Origin: PNNG01 sp046291695
Lineage (GTDB): Bacteria; Bacteroidota; Bacteroidia; UBA7662
NCBI GenBank assembly: GCA_046291695.1
Contig: JBKBSO010000015.1
Span: 21,386 to 85,385, forward strand
Reading direction: 5' to 3'
Length of the DNA stretch: 64,000 bases
Under the pieces are notes generated by a model. That model had not been told where the DNA came from. It saw nothing but the letters and a program-made list of their open reading frames with translations, and ran no database searches. This document shows positions 53,601-62,118 of the stretch, piece by piece. Within the stretch, counting starts at the first letter, position 1. The number at the start of each line of letters is the position of its first letter. The translations under genes were made by a program, and so were the position numbers.

Positions 53601-54069
53601 TTTTGTACGCGATGTACAGCTCGACACCGATTTGGCGGCCCTGCTGCCCGACAGTTATGTACGCAGCACCAGTGAACGTCTGAGTTTGTACATGCAGCTC
53701 GACAATACCGAAAGCGAGGAAAGTCTGGAGCGTTTCAAAACCGAACTCATCGATCGCTTTGGCCCATTGCCTACCCAGGCCGAAACCCTGCTCAGCCTCA
53801 TCCGCCTGCGTTGGGAAGCCAAAGCCCTGGGCATGGAAAAAGTGTTGTTAAAAAACGGCAAGATGAAGTGCTATTTTGTACCCGGCAACAACGAACGTTT
53901 TTACCAAAGTGAGGTGTTTGGCAACATCCTGCAATTTGTGCAGCAAAACCCCAAAATGGTAGCGCTAAAACAAGTAAAAGCTACCGTATTGCTCGAATTT
54001 GAAGGGGTTCGAGAAGCCGAAGTGGCCTTGTTTCGATTGCAGCAACTGGGGCAAGCCGAGGCTGTTTAA
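50674..54069 (+). CDS. mfd: Transcription-repair coupling factor
   Basis: The 1131-residue translocase displaces stalled RNA polymerase and recruits UvrA. It has the UvrB-like N-terminal region (DKDILFFPASYRKHYDPEGLD), the polymerase-interacting domain (LRPGDFVVHIDHGVGSFDGLEKL), helicase motifs (CGDVGFGKTEIAIRAAFKA; VIDEEQKFGVGVKEKL; LTATPIPRTLQFSLMGARDLSVI), and motif VI MRGRVGRS. A C-terminal TRCF domain completes the usual ~1150-residue length. It shares an operon with the thioredoxin-fold lipoprotein (1-nt overlap), though no functional link is evident. Confidence 0.97.
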   Translation: MGALQPLDSKHSPSALRPESTVGQLLGLYAAHPLHQSLQKLLLADKARVQLRNLSGSLPAVLAAACWQQSHGTLLLVLNEREEAAYFYNDLSNLLPDKDILFFPASYRKHYDPEGLDSGNVLQRAEVLNQLNHTKTRGELIVTYPEALAEKVVNKFTITKNTIDIRVRDILKLDFLVEMLVEYGFEREDFVYEPGQFSIRGGIIDVFSFAHDLPYRIELFGDEVESIRTFNPESQLSVKNIHHLSLIPNVQTHLLKESRQSMLDFVPADTVVWMKEPRLVADRIGNSFDKAADNWKAADGLEELTPTEAFETPESFTSLLLEKRLVSWGSDPLKGEDVHTINWEAVPQPPLRKNFDLLIEGMKANEKGGFRNLLFSETPKQIERLYHIFEDLKAGLLFYPIYTSLHEGYVDKQLQLSVYTDHQIFERYHKYRLREYKGKSQAITLKEIKELRPGDFVVHIDHGVGSFDGLEKLDVNGQQQEAVRIIYRDGDLLYVGINSLHKIAKYSGKEGVPPRMNKLGSDAWEKLKSKTKSKVKDIAKDLIALYAKRKGTSGFAFSPDSYLQNELEASFIYEDTPDQYKATEATKADMQKAYPMDRLVCGDVGFGKTEIAIRAAFKAATDGKQVAVLVPTTILALQHFKTFSKRLDEFPVTVDYLNRFRSAKEQKEVLEKLEQGKIDILIGTHKLVGKSVKFKDLGLLVIDEEQKFGVGVKEKLRQLRVNVDTLTLTATPIPRTLQFSLMGARDLSVISTPPPNRQPVHTELIVLDEEKIQDAINYEVDRGGQVFFVHNRVGNIQDVAQMIRKLCPRVSICVGHGQMEGDELEDILLDFIDGRYDVLVATNIIESGLDIPNANTIIINQAQNFGLSDLHQMRGRVGRSNIKAFCYLVTPPLSTLTTEARKRLKALEEYSDLGSGFQIAMRDLDIRGAGNMLGAEQSGFITEIGFDMYQKILDEAIRELRDSDFAGLFDEPQQQDFVRDVQLDTDLAALLPDSYVRSTSERLSLYMQLDNTESEESLERFKTELIDRFGPLPTQAETLLSLIRLRWEAKALGMEKVLLKNGKMKCYFVPGNNERFYQSEVFGNILQFVQQNPKMVALKQVKATVLLEFEGVREAEVALFRLQQLGQAEAV

Positions 54070-54161
54070 AGGTCCTTTAAGCCCTGCAGCAGGAGGCCAA
54101 ACAGACTTAATGCATAACTCACCGTTGAAATTGCTGGCAAATAGCTTAACTTCATGCGGTA

Positions 54162-56411
54162 ATGGGTCTGATTCGTCGCTTTTTTGCCGAACTCAAAATG
54201 GTGTGGTTGTACTTACCCGCCGTACTTTCGCTCATGGTAGTAGGCACTTTATGCCTACGCATTGTGGAAGGTCGCGATTTGATGCTTTACACGGCAGAAT
54301 CGGGCAGTAAACTATCCCTTACCCTGTTTTCGATCATGAGTTGGGCGCTCATGTTGTGGTACAGTTCACGCATTGTGGCCCGTGCCGTACACAAGGAACA
54401 GCTTAACCGCATGGTAAATCAGATGTCGCTGGGTTATACGGGCATTCTTATATTTCAATTGGCCGTATACAATGTGGTATTGGCCCGCGAAGGATGGTCG
54501 GTGTGGATATTAACCGGACTTCCCTTGGGTTGGTACCTATATGCCTGCATCCCGCTTTTGTGGGAAGCCCTGATGAGCTGGCGCCAGCCACCCTGGTGGG
54601 TATGGGGTGCCGTACCCTTGGCCATAGCGTCCACGGTACTGCCTTATACCTTGTTTGCGCAAGAAACCGCAATGCTGCAGAGCAGTCCATATCTGGCTCA
54701 TTTTTCAGTGGCACTTTTTTGGTTAGGTGTGCTCTATACCCTGTACACCCGCGAGTTGTTTCTCAAAAAATTCTTAACCGAAACGGTGGAAGATGCCATC
54801 GACAATGTAGCCGGAAAAGCCTGGACCAAGACCCTTGATACTGCTTATAAAGGCTTTCGCAAAGTGTATGAAGTGCTTGAAAAAACCCGCGAAAACTGGG
54901 GGCATTTTGTGGCCTTTAACCTGTACAGTGCCCAAGTGCTTTTTGTGCTCATTTGGGCCGGTAACGATTATGAATTTGCCAGTTTTATTGGTCCGGTATC
55001 GGCCTTACTGCTGGGTTTAACGGTTTGTTTGGGGGCGCTCAACCTCATCACTTTCATTTCGGTAAAATTTGCTGGTATTAATCTACATGTATTGCTCATC
55101 GTATGGATGCTCATTATGGGGCTGTTGCACGATCCCTACCAGGCACGTACACTGGATGCCCTGCCCGAAAGTTTTAGTCAGCGACCTCAGCTCGAGGAAG
55201 CCCTGGTAAATCATTTTTACGACAGCCGGGGTAAACCCTTACGGCAGCTCAACGCGACTGAGCTTCCGCTTTATTTTGTGTTAAGCGACGGGGGAGCCTT
55301 TCGTTCGGCTTATTGGGTGGCACAATTGCTCGATACACTCGACCGCCATAGCGAGGGACGATTTTTCAAAGAACTCTTTTGTCTTTCGGGCAGCTCCGGT
55401 GGTAGCGTTGGCAATACCCTCTTTTACAATGGCAAACTTCGTAACAGCCACAATGCCGAAAAGGTATCGCGTGGGGTAGATGCGTTCTTCAGTCGCGATT
55501 TGTTATCGTTTTCATTTGTGCATATGTTCAGCACCGATGTGCTTACTCACCTGATACCCGTCGACTGGTTACGGGGCGACCGGCGTAAAAAGAGTACCGA
55601 TAGGGCTGTAGCACTCGAAATTGGCATGGAACGGAGCGGTAACGGCTGGATAAGTGGCGAAAGTCTAGAACAGCCCCTTCTGGCGACCCTCAATAACTAT
55701 ATGCATATGCCCTTGCTGGTGTATAATGCTACCGAATTGCAACGTGGCCGGCCTGTAATATTAACCAACTTGCGGACCGAGAGCTTAAGCGAGCGGCAAA
55801 ACCTGGCCGATTTGTTGGCTGAACATCAAAAAGGCTCCGAAATTCGATTCAGTACTGCCGCTGTTTTGGGGGCCCGCTTCCCTTACCTCAACCCGGCAGG
55901 AGGCATTGGCAACCACTATTTTGTAGATGGGGGATATATCGAAAATTCAGGCGCCGGCATTGTCCACGAACTCATCATGGGCTGCAAGGCCTTGCTCGAT
56001 AGCACACACAATCCCAAGCTCCTCCGAATCCGCGATAAAATTAGCTACCGGGTTATTCATATTTCGAACAGCACGCCTAAAGCCAGCGAAAACCAGCGCA
56101 TCCATCCCTTGGTGAACGATTTGGGCGCACCTATTCTCACCTTGGTGGCATCACGCGGGCAACAAACCAGCATCAACAACGACCGGCTCAAACGTTACCT
56201 TCAAAGCATTCAGCCAAGCGATCTGTTGGCCTATACCCAATTGTCGCTCTACCAAGCCGATGAGCCTGATGCCGAACCCTATCCTATGAACTGGGTAATA
56301 TCGGCCTATAACCGGCACCGGATGCAAATCCGGAAACAACAAATTAGCAATTTGCAACCCTTACTTCAGCAATTCAGCAATCAAGCTAAACCACCGGCTG
56401 CTGGGCAATAG
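54162..56411 (+). CDS. Patatin-like phospholipase with N-terminal multi-helix membrane domain
   Basis: The 749-residue protein starts with about eight hydrophobic helices (residues 1-330). A patatin-like domain follows: VLSDGGAFRSAYWVAQLLDTL (oxyanion loop), FCLSGSSGGSVGNTLF with nucleophile elbow GSSGG, and FVDGGYIENSGAG as the Asp-Gly-Gly dyad region. Patatins are Ser-Asp lipid acyl hydrolases. The membrane part is unlike common patatins, so the enzyme likely acts on bilayer lipids in situ. It is 92 nt after mfd and its last 26 nt overlap the end of the convergent stress-protein gene. Confidence 0.85.
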   Translation: MGLIRRFFAELKMVWLYLPAVLSLMVVGTLCLRIVEGRDLMLYTAESGSKLSLTLFSIMSWALMLWYSSRIVARAVHKEQLNRMVNQMSLGYTGILIFQLAVYNVVLAREGWSVWILTGLPLGWYLYACIPLLWEALMSWRQPPWWVWGAVPLAIASTVLPYTLFAQETAMLQSSPYLAHFSVALFWLGVLYTLYTRELFLKKFLTETVEDAIDNVAGKAWTKTLDTAYKGFRKVYEVLEKTRENWGHFVAFNLYSAQVLFVLIWAGNDYEFASFIGPVSALLLGLTVCLGALNLITFISVKFAGINLHVLLIVWMLIMGLLHDPYQARTLDALPESFSQRPQLEEALVNHFYDSRGKPLRQLNATELPLYFVLSDGGAFRSAYWVAQLLDTLDRHSEGRFFKELFCLSGSSGGSVGNTLFYNGKLRNSHNAEKVSRGVDAFFSRDLLSFSFVHMFSTDVLTHLIPVDWLRGDRRKKSTDRAVALEIGMERSGNGWISGESLEQPLLATLNNYMHMPLLVYNATELQRGRPVILTNLRTESLSERQNLADLLAEHQKGSEIRFSTAAVLGARFPYLNPAGGIGNHYFVDGGYIENSGAGIVHELIMGCKALLDSTHNPKLLRIRDKISYRVIHISNSTPKASENQRIHPLVNDLGAPILTLVASRGQQTSINNDRLKRYLQSIQPSDLLAYTQLSLYQADEPDAEPYPMNWVISAYNRHRMQIRKQQISNLQPLLQQFSNQAKPPAAGQ

Positions 56412-57246
56412 GAAATATCAATACCGGAATCTCGGTTTTGTAGACCAAATCATCAATCACATTCGAACCAAAAATGGCATCCAGTACGCTGCGATGCTCG
56501 CGCGAAAGGATAATCAAGCCGGCTTTAATTTCGGCTACGGCACGCTCAATACCACTGTCAACTTCAGCATTAAAAAATTGATGGAAGTCGACCTGCGGAT
56601 AGCTGTTCAGTTTACGCGAAATGGCTTCAAAGCCAGCCATGCGGAGCTCATCATCAAAAGTTTTGCGTTTGCTGATGTGCACCACATCGAGATGACTTTT
56701 GAGCTCTGCCGCCAATTTGCTGATGCGGTTGATGATCTGTAAATCGCCCTGTCGGAAATCGGTACCAAACATCATCCGGCTTAAATCTACGGTAGGCAGT
56801 TTATTGGTAGTCGCTAAAACAGGAATGGGCGTCAGGTCAATCACCCCGCTGGTGGTATTGTCGAACACCAAACGCCTCAAGCCCGAAGTAATGCGGTTGC
56901 CCATGCAAATAAGATCGTACTTGCCTTTCGAAGCTTCGTGTACAATCGCATGAATGGGATTGCCCACAATCATGAGGTGATCTACTTTTACCTTCAAACG
57001 GGCAACGGCGCTTTTGGCTTTTTTAACCGCGTCTTTCAGTGCCGGTTTCGCTGCCTTTTCCAACTCTACACGAAGCTTTTCTTTGCGCAATTCGGTGCTG
57101 TACGGCAGCTCCAACACATGCAAAATGGTGATTTCGCAGCGCGTGGTACGTGCCAGTTCGCAAGCGATTTCGAGGGCCCGGTCGGCTTTAGGACTAAAAT
57201 CGGTAGGGACCAGTATTTTTTTGATGACAGAATTTTTAGCGTGCAT
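56386..57246 (-). CDS. Universal stress protein, two Usp domains
   Basis: From ATG 57246 the protein has 286 residues. IKKILVPTDFSPKADRALEIACELA starts the first Usp domain and KYDLICMGNRITSGLRRLVFDNTTSG ends it. The second begins SRMMFGTDFRQGDLQIINRI and ends with AGLIILSREHRSVLDAIFGSNVIDDL. The GX2GX9G(S/T) nucleotide motif is degenerate in both. The frame to 57414 runs into the next stress gene. It is 4 nt downstream of that gene, so the two form a pair. Confidence 0.88.
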   Translation of the reverse strand: MHAKNSVIKKILVPTDFSPKADRALEIACELARTTRCEITILHVLELPYSTELRKEKLRVELEKAAKPALKDAVKKAKSAVARLKVKVDHLMIVGNPIHAIVHEASKGKYDLICMGNRITSGLRRLVFDNTTSGVIDLTPIPVLATTNKLPTVDLSRMMFGTDFRQGDLQIINRISKLAAELKSHLDVVHISKRKTFDDELRMAGFEAISRKLNSYPQVDFHQFFNAEVDSGIERAVAEIKAGLIILSREHRSVLDAIFGSNVIDDLVYKTEIPVLIFPIAQQPVV

Positions 57247-57250
57247 GGGC

Positions 57251-58084
57251 TTAGTGGGTAATGTAGGTAAGGAGATTTCCGGTACGTAAAATATGATCGG
57301 CTGTACTTCCACTGAAAAAACGCGCGATGCCGCTGCCACCGTAGGCACCCATGACCACCAACATATTACCTTTCTGACCGGCAAAATACGGGATTTCATC
57401 TTTCGGTTTGCCATGGAGATCTACCAGCTGAAGTTGGTTGAAGCGCAACTGAAGCAACTCTATGAGCGAACCATCGATGGCATCCGCTTCCACATTTTTG
57501 TCGAATACACGCACAAAATACACCGGCCAGTCTTTACACTTGGGCCTGAAGTTGTGGTAAAAAGCCTCAATAGCCCGCAAACTGCTGTCGGAACCATCAT
57601 AGCAAAGCACAACGCCATCGGGATTATAGCCTTTTTCGGGCAGAAGCAGCATGGGGCAACGCGATTTACTCAGCATATCCTTTACCAATTGCTGATCGCC
57701 TTCCATGCTCAAGGTATTGTAAGCATGATAGCCCATCAGCATTAAATCGGCATATCGGCTTTCGTTCACCAATTCCGAAACCGGATCGCCTTTTTGAAAA
57801 TGCACCTTAAAGCGCACTCCTGCATTTTTACATTGTTCAACAAAATAGTTGATGTTTTGCACAGTCTTTTTTTCGCTTTCATTCAGGCTTTCCTTGATGA
57901 TCTCGAAAGTATGTTCATAATAAACCGGCTCACCTCCGAGCACCGTATAATAATCTACGAGGGTGAGGTCTTGCACAAACAGGCCGGTAAGTACGGCATT
58001 GTGTTCGCGCGCCATGCGGAAAGCCTGTTCAAGTTGGTCTCCGGCATTTATACTTTGGTCAACAACCAATAAAATCTTATCCAT
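57251..58084 (-). CDS. Universal stress protein, ATP-binding type
   Basis: The 277-residue protein has two Usp halves. The first is MDKILLVVDQSINAGDQLEQAF through LMLMGYHAYNTLSMEGDQQLVKDMLSKSRCPMLLL. The second starts GVVLCYDGSDSSLRAIEAF and ends MLVVMGAYGGSGIARFFSGSTADHIL, with a good GX2GX9G(S/T)-like ATP site. Such proteins help survival under stress and can sense ATP or acetylation. It is paired with the Usp gene 4 nt downstream. Confidence 0.88.
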   Translation of the reverse strand: MDKILLVVDQSINAGDQLEQAFRMAREHNAVLTGLFVQDLTLVDYYTVLGGEPVYYEHTFEIIKESLNESEKKTVQNINYFVEQCKNAGVRFKVHFQKGDPVSELVNESRYADLMLMGYHAYNTLSMEGDQQLVKDMLSKSRCPMLLLPEKGYNPDGVVLCYDGSDSSLRAIEAFYHNFRPKCKDWPVYFVRVFDKNVEADAIDGSLIELLQLRFNQLQLVDLHGKPKDEIPYFAGQKGNMLVVMGAYGGSGIARFFSGSTADHILRTGNLLTYITH

Positions 58085-58289
58085 GATGTGAGGGTTTGGC
58101 TATACCCTAAAGATACGGCATATTTTGATAGGTTGAGCACGCAACTTAAGAGATAATGGAACGATAACAAAAGAATTTTGGCTGTGTTTGGGCTATTTGA
58201 GCATTACCTCTGGTTTATAAAAGCATGTATTGCTCGACATGAGTATCTATAAAATATCGGCTCCTATACCCAAAAGCCTAAAAAATAGC

Positions 58290-59183
58290 TTACATCAGCA
58301 CGATGCTAGCCACACCGCTCAATATAAGCAGCTTGAATAAGGTATTCAGCTTTTCAAATTCTACTGGTAGTTTGGCGCGCCAAATCCAGTATATAGCTAT
58401 GAATAAAACGATTGCACATGCGGCAAAATACCAAAGCAACAAGCTTAAAGGCACCATGGCATACAAGAGGGCAAAGGGGATGACCGTAAGTGTAATAAGC
58501 AGGTAGAGCAGTTTTTTGGTCGCTCTAAGTCCATAAACTGCCGGAAAGGTTTGGTAACCGTACACCATATCGCCACGTACTGAGGCCAGGTCTTTGATAA
58601 GCTCGCGAATAAGCGTTATGAGCAAGATGAACACGGCATACACCAGGATCACCTCATTGATAAAGCCATAGTACACGCATACCGCAAAAAAAGCAGCCAC
58701 GGTAAGGACAGAAGCCGTTAATTCGCCCATCAAAGGCTTCTTTTTGAGTTTGTGTGAATAAAACCACAAGGCACCGGCAAAGAGCCCATTAAAAATCACC
58801 AGCTGCCAGAGCAACAGGAAGCTGATGCCTATGGCCAGCATATTTACCCCCACCCAGGCGCGCATGGCCAGGGCCTTGCTGATGATGCGTCCCATGATAA
58901 CCTCCTCGGGCCGGTTGGCCATATCTTTTTCGATATCATAAAAGGCATTGATGATGTAGCCACCAGCAATCACCAGCGAGGTGCTTAACACAACCATAAG
59001 CAACCTAAAATCAAGCAGCACCGCCTGCCAAGGTGGTTGGTTATGTAAAATGAAATAGGCTGCCAAGTACTGCGCAATGGCCACCACCAGTAGGTTGTAC
59101 CAACGGATAAGCGACAAAAAAGCCAGGAAGCGAATCACCCTGATACGCTGTTCCCGGCTAAATATGTTGAGGTTTGAGGCCAC
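58290..59183 (-). CDS. UbiA prenyltransferase (geranylgeranylglycerol-phosphate geranylgeranyltransferase-like)
   Basis: The 297-residue inner-membrane protein has about eight helices. GGYIINAFYDIEKDMANRPEEVIMGR carries the first Asp-rich motif (NxFYDxxxD) and IKDLASVRGDMVYGYQTFPAVYG the second (KDxxxxxGD...G..T). It belongs to the branch usually annotated as digeranylgeranylglyceryl-phosphate synthase. It is the last gene of the mevalonate operon, 2 nt after mevalonate kinase, which supplies the isoprenoid precursor. The acceptor in this organism is unknown; menaquinone prenylation and an ether lipid are both possible. Confidence 0.85.
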   Translation of the reverse strand: MASNLNIFSREQRIRVIRFLAFLSLIRWYNLLVVAIAQYLAAYFILHNQPPWQAVLLDFRLLMVVLSTSLVIAGGYIINAFYDIEKDMANRPEEVIMGRIISKALAMRAWVGVNMLAIGISFLLLWQLVIFNGLFAGALWFYSHKLKKKPLMGELTASVLTVAAFFAVCVYYGFINEVILVYAVFILLITLIRELIKDLASVRGDMVYGYQTFPAVYGLRATKKLLYLLITLTVIPFALLYAMVPLSLLLWYFAACAIVLFIAIYWIWRAKLPVEFEKLNTLFKLLILSGVASIVLM

Positions 59184-59185
59184 TT

Positions 59186-60124
59186 TCAGAAGCGATAAAT
59201 CACTTCGAGCTCATAATCTTTGAGCATTTTGCTGGCCTTCTCATAATTCTGCGTAAAGCCGAGGATGTAGCCTCCTCCCCCTGAACCGCAAAGCTTCAGG
59301 TAATACGCACGGCTGTCTATCCCTTGTTTCCAGAGGGTGTGGAACAAATCGGGTATCATGGGCTTAAAGTTATCCAAAGCGAGTTGCGAAAGCTTTCTCA
59401 AATTGCGGAACAAAGGCTTTACATCGCCTTGCAAGAACGACTTGATACACTCATCGTTATATTTCTTAAACTCGGTCCGGATCATGTTCCGGAAACCTTC
59501 GTGCTTCAATCGCTCCAGAAACAAATTCACCAACGGCTGTGTTTCGCCCGGCTCGCCCGTATTCAACAAAAATATGGCGCCTTGTCCGGCTTTCTCAGCC
59601 GGCAAACTTACCGTGCCTAAGTCGGTCTTATTGTTGATGAGTATGGGAATTCGCAAGTAACAAATCAAAGGATCCATACCTGAAGAGCGCCCATGAAAAT
59701 GGGCCTCCAACTGCCCAAAAACCCGCTTGAGTTCCGCTATTTGTTCCTGATTAAGCTGTTCCGATGGTTCAATTTTTTGTTCAGCATAGCGATCATACAC
59801 GGCTGCTACCAGAGCCCCCGAACTGCCAATCCCAAAGCCTTGTGGAATGCTAGAATCGAAGTGCATACCTCCGGCTATATCTGCCGCAAATCGCTCCAAA
59901 TTGAGCGCAGCCGGCAAATCACCTGAAGCTTGCAGCGCCCTAAGGTAGTTCAAAAACTCCTGCAAATGCGCATTGCTCTTTTTTGCTTGCACGCCTTCGG
60001 ACTGTGTAAACGAAAACTGCCCCTGGTACTGGTTGTAAGGAATACTCAAACCCATGGCATCTTCAATGATACCATACTCTCCGAAAAGCAGGATTTTTGC
60101 GTAATAAAGCGATTCTTTAATCAT
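59186..60124 (-). CDS. Mevalonate kinase-like GHMP kinase
   Basis: The 312-residue protein has the three GHMP kinase motifs: SLYYAKILLFGEYGIIEDAMGLSIP, PQGFGIGSSGALVAAVYDRY (the phosphate-binding loop), and YLKLCGSGGGGYILGFT near the end. FHGRSSGMDPLICY is the mevalonate-kinase-like Asp region. It likely phosphorylates mevalonate at O-5. It overlaps the decarboxylase gene by 4 nt and precedes the UbiA gene by 2 nt. Confidence 0.87.
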   Translation of the reverse strand: MIKESLYYAKILLFGEYGIIEDAMGLSIPYNQYQGQFSFTQSEGVQAKKSNAHLQEFLNYLRALQASGDLPAALNLERFAADIAGGMHFDSSIPQGFGIGSSGALVAAVYDRYAEQKIEPSEQLNQEQIAELKRVFGQLEAHFHGRSSGMDPLICYLRIPILINNKTDLGTVSLPAEKAGQGAIFLLNTGEPGETQPLVNLFLERLKHEGFRNMIRTEFKKYNDECIKSFLQGDVKPLFRNLRKLSQLALDNFKPMIPDLFHTLWKQGIDSRAYYLKLCGSGGGGYILGFTQNYEKASKMLKDYELEVIYRF

Positions 60125-61206
60125 AAGTCGGCTTCTAAAAGTACCGGTCCTTTACCTACGGCATCGCAAATATACGCTTTTTGTTCACAATGTACAGCCA
60201 ACTCATTGTCGATGAAGGCCTTGACTTGTGCAGCATGGTTTTTGGGATACAACAGGTGTACATTAGCACCAGCATCAAGTGTAAAATGCACAGGGACAGC
60301 ATTTTGTTTTCGAAAATCCCATATTTTTTCAATAATGGCCACGGTACCGGGTTTCATCAACAAAAAGTAAGGTTCGGAGGCCATCATCAAGGCGTGCAAC
60401 ATCAGGGCTTCCGCTTCTACCAGCGCACCAAATGCCTCCAAATCGCCCGATTTTAAAATAAACTTTAAACGCATCATGCGCTCCTGTGCCACTTCAAAAC
60501 GTTGCGATGCAAAGGGATGACCATGCATCAGGCCATGCCCAACAGTACTGCTCACCGACTTTTGTCCGGCATGTACCAGCAAGATGGTATCCTGATAATC
60601 GGCAAATACAGCATGAGTTTCGTCCGGCCAACTTACACCCCATTCTTGCGCGCCTTGGGAGATTTGGTCATGAGCACCCCACATCACCAAACCGCCATAC
60701 ACCGAACGGCAGGCCGATCCCGAACCAATGCGCGCCAAATAGCTGGCCGCACGGTAAAAATCCTCATCGGCCTGTACCCTACTGCCGTTGGCCAACAACT
60801 GATCAATGCTAAGCAAGCCTAAAGCCAATGCGCTCATACCCGAAGCCGAAGAGGCTATGCCACTACTGTGTGGAAAGCTATTGCTGGTATCGATACGCAG
60901 CTCAAAATGCTTTATCCAGGGAAAATAAATTTCAATCTTGCCCAAAAAACCCAGCACCTTCTGCTCAAAGGCTTCCGAACGCTGTCCGTCGAGGTACAGT
61001 GTCATTCCTCCCCCGCTTTTTGGCGCAAAGCTAATGGCCGTATCGGTTTTACAATGATCTAGGGTAAAACTTAAAGAAGCATTGGCCGGCTGTTGTAAGC
61101 CGGTTTTTCCCCAATATTTCACCAAGGCAATGTTCGAAGGGCTGGTCCAGCGTACCCGGCCTGAATGGGCTTCCCATTGGGTAAGCGGACTAATCAAATG
61201 CGTCAT
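60121..61206 (-). CDS. Diphosphomevalonate decarboxylase family enzyme
   Basis: The 361-residue protein begins with WTSPSNIALVKYWGKTGLQQPANASLSFTLD, the family signature. SNSFPHSSGIASSASGMSALAL is the ATP/phosphate loop and ARIGSGSACRSVYGGLVMWG holds the catalytic Asp/Arg region. It uses ATP to decarboxylate mevalonate diphosphate to isopentenyl diphosphate; related family members act on the 3,5-bisphosphate. It overlaps the genes on both sides by 4 nt, as expected for a tight operon. Confidence 0.9.
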   Translation of the reverse strand: MTHLISPLTQWEAHSGRVRWTSPSNIALVKYWGKTGLQQPANASLSFTLDHCKTDTAISFAPKSGGGMTLYLDGQRSEAFEQKVLGFLGKIEIYFPWIKHFELRIDTSNSFPHSSGIASSASGMSALALGLLSIDQLLANGSRVQADEDFYRAASYLARIGSGSACRSVYGGLVMWGAHDQISQGAQEWGVSWPDETHAVFADYQDTILLVHAGQKSVSSTVGHGLMHGHPFASQRFEVAQERMMRLKFILKSGDLEAFGALVEAEALMLHALMMASEPYFLLMKPGTVAIIEKIWDFRKQNAVPVHFTLDAGANVHLLYPKNHAAQVKAFIDNELAVHCEQKAYICDAVGKGPVLLEADL

Positions 61207-62117
61207 ATCAATTTGTCGTAGCTAAAAACTGTAGGGTAGCGATGGGCTTGTAACCAAGCGTTCGCAGCGGCAATATCCGGGGCCATGGCCAGCACAAAAT
61301 CGCCTCCCCAGGCGCCGAGTGATTTTACTTCTCCCGGAAAATCAGCAAAATGTAGTTCCTTCACCGGCTCTCGATGTAACTGCTCGGCCAACAACTCTTC
61401 GTGCGCTACCATGGCATCGGAAAATTCAGCCAAATCGGCAGCGTGCAGCACGGTTTGGGTGAGACCGTTTATTTGCTGAATTAAAGCAGCACTCATGTCT
61501 TTGCTCGCCAAATAACGGCGTACTTCCAGACTCGAAATTTGCTTTTGGCCTAGATAAACAAAGAGGAGGTGCTCCCGAAAAACCGGATTAAATGCCGCTG
61601 CTTGTACCGATATCTGCCCCTCATTCCTTCGGAACAAAATCGGACCCTCGGCAGTGGCACAGGCCACATCGTAACCGCTGCCCGCTTGGCTTTGAGCAAA
61701 CAAGGCCATCGGTTCAACTCCAAACCACTGAGCCACCAAGGAAACCAGGCTCGAACTGCTGCCAAGTCCCCAATCGCGGTTAAATTCAAGCCGGGTTTGC
61801 ACCAAGCTGGCACTTAACTCCGCTTCCATCGTAGGCTGCAAGTCGAGCGCCACCATGAGTAAACGCTGCAAACGCGTGGCTATTTGCTGGTTAGTACAAA
61901 AACGGATTTCAAAAAAAGGGAGCTCAAAACGGGCTTCAAACCACATTTTACCTTCATGGTCACGGGCTTGCCACCACAATTGTCCGGCTTCTTTTTGATG
62001 CACTTCGAGCCACTGGCCCAATTTGGTAGGTACCGCCAAAGCCGTAGCCCCTTGCAGAACCACGTATTCGCCGGTAAGCAAGAGCTTCCCGTGTGCGTAA
62101 AACTGTTTTATCTGCAA
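61203..62117 (-). CDS. GYDIA-family GHMP kinase
   Basis: The protein contains FYAHGKLLLTGEYVVLQGATALAVP, WGLGSSSSLVSLVAQWFG (the GHMP phosphate loop) and AGSGYDVACATAEGPILF; GYDVA is the family's hallmark near-GYDIA motif. It is the best candidate for the phosphomevalonate kinase step, as no other is in the operon. The family's usual start (MKKFYAHGKLLLTGEY) is best matched by TTG at 62117, 1 nt after the HMG-CoA reductase stop. The ATG at 62165 would add 16 residues and overlap that gene by 47 nt. Confidence 0.85.
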   Translation of the reverse strand: MQIKQFYAHGKLLLTGEYVVLQGATALAVPTKLGQWLEVHQKEAGQLWWQARDHEGKMWFEARFELPFFEIRFCTNQQIATRLQRLLMVALDLQPTMEAELSASLVQTRLEFNRDWGLGSSSSLVSLVAQWFGVEPMALFAQSQAGSGYDVACATAEGPILFRRNEGQISVQAAAFNPVFREHLLFVYLGQKQISSLEVRRYLASKDMSAALIQQINGLTQTVLHAADLAEFSDAMVAHEELLAEQLHREPVKELHFADFPGEVKSLGAWGGDFVLAMAPDIAAANAWLQAHRYPTVFSYDKLI

Positions 62118-62118
62118 T

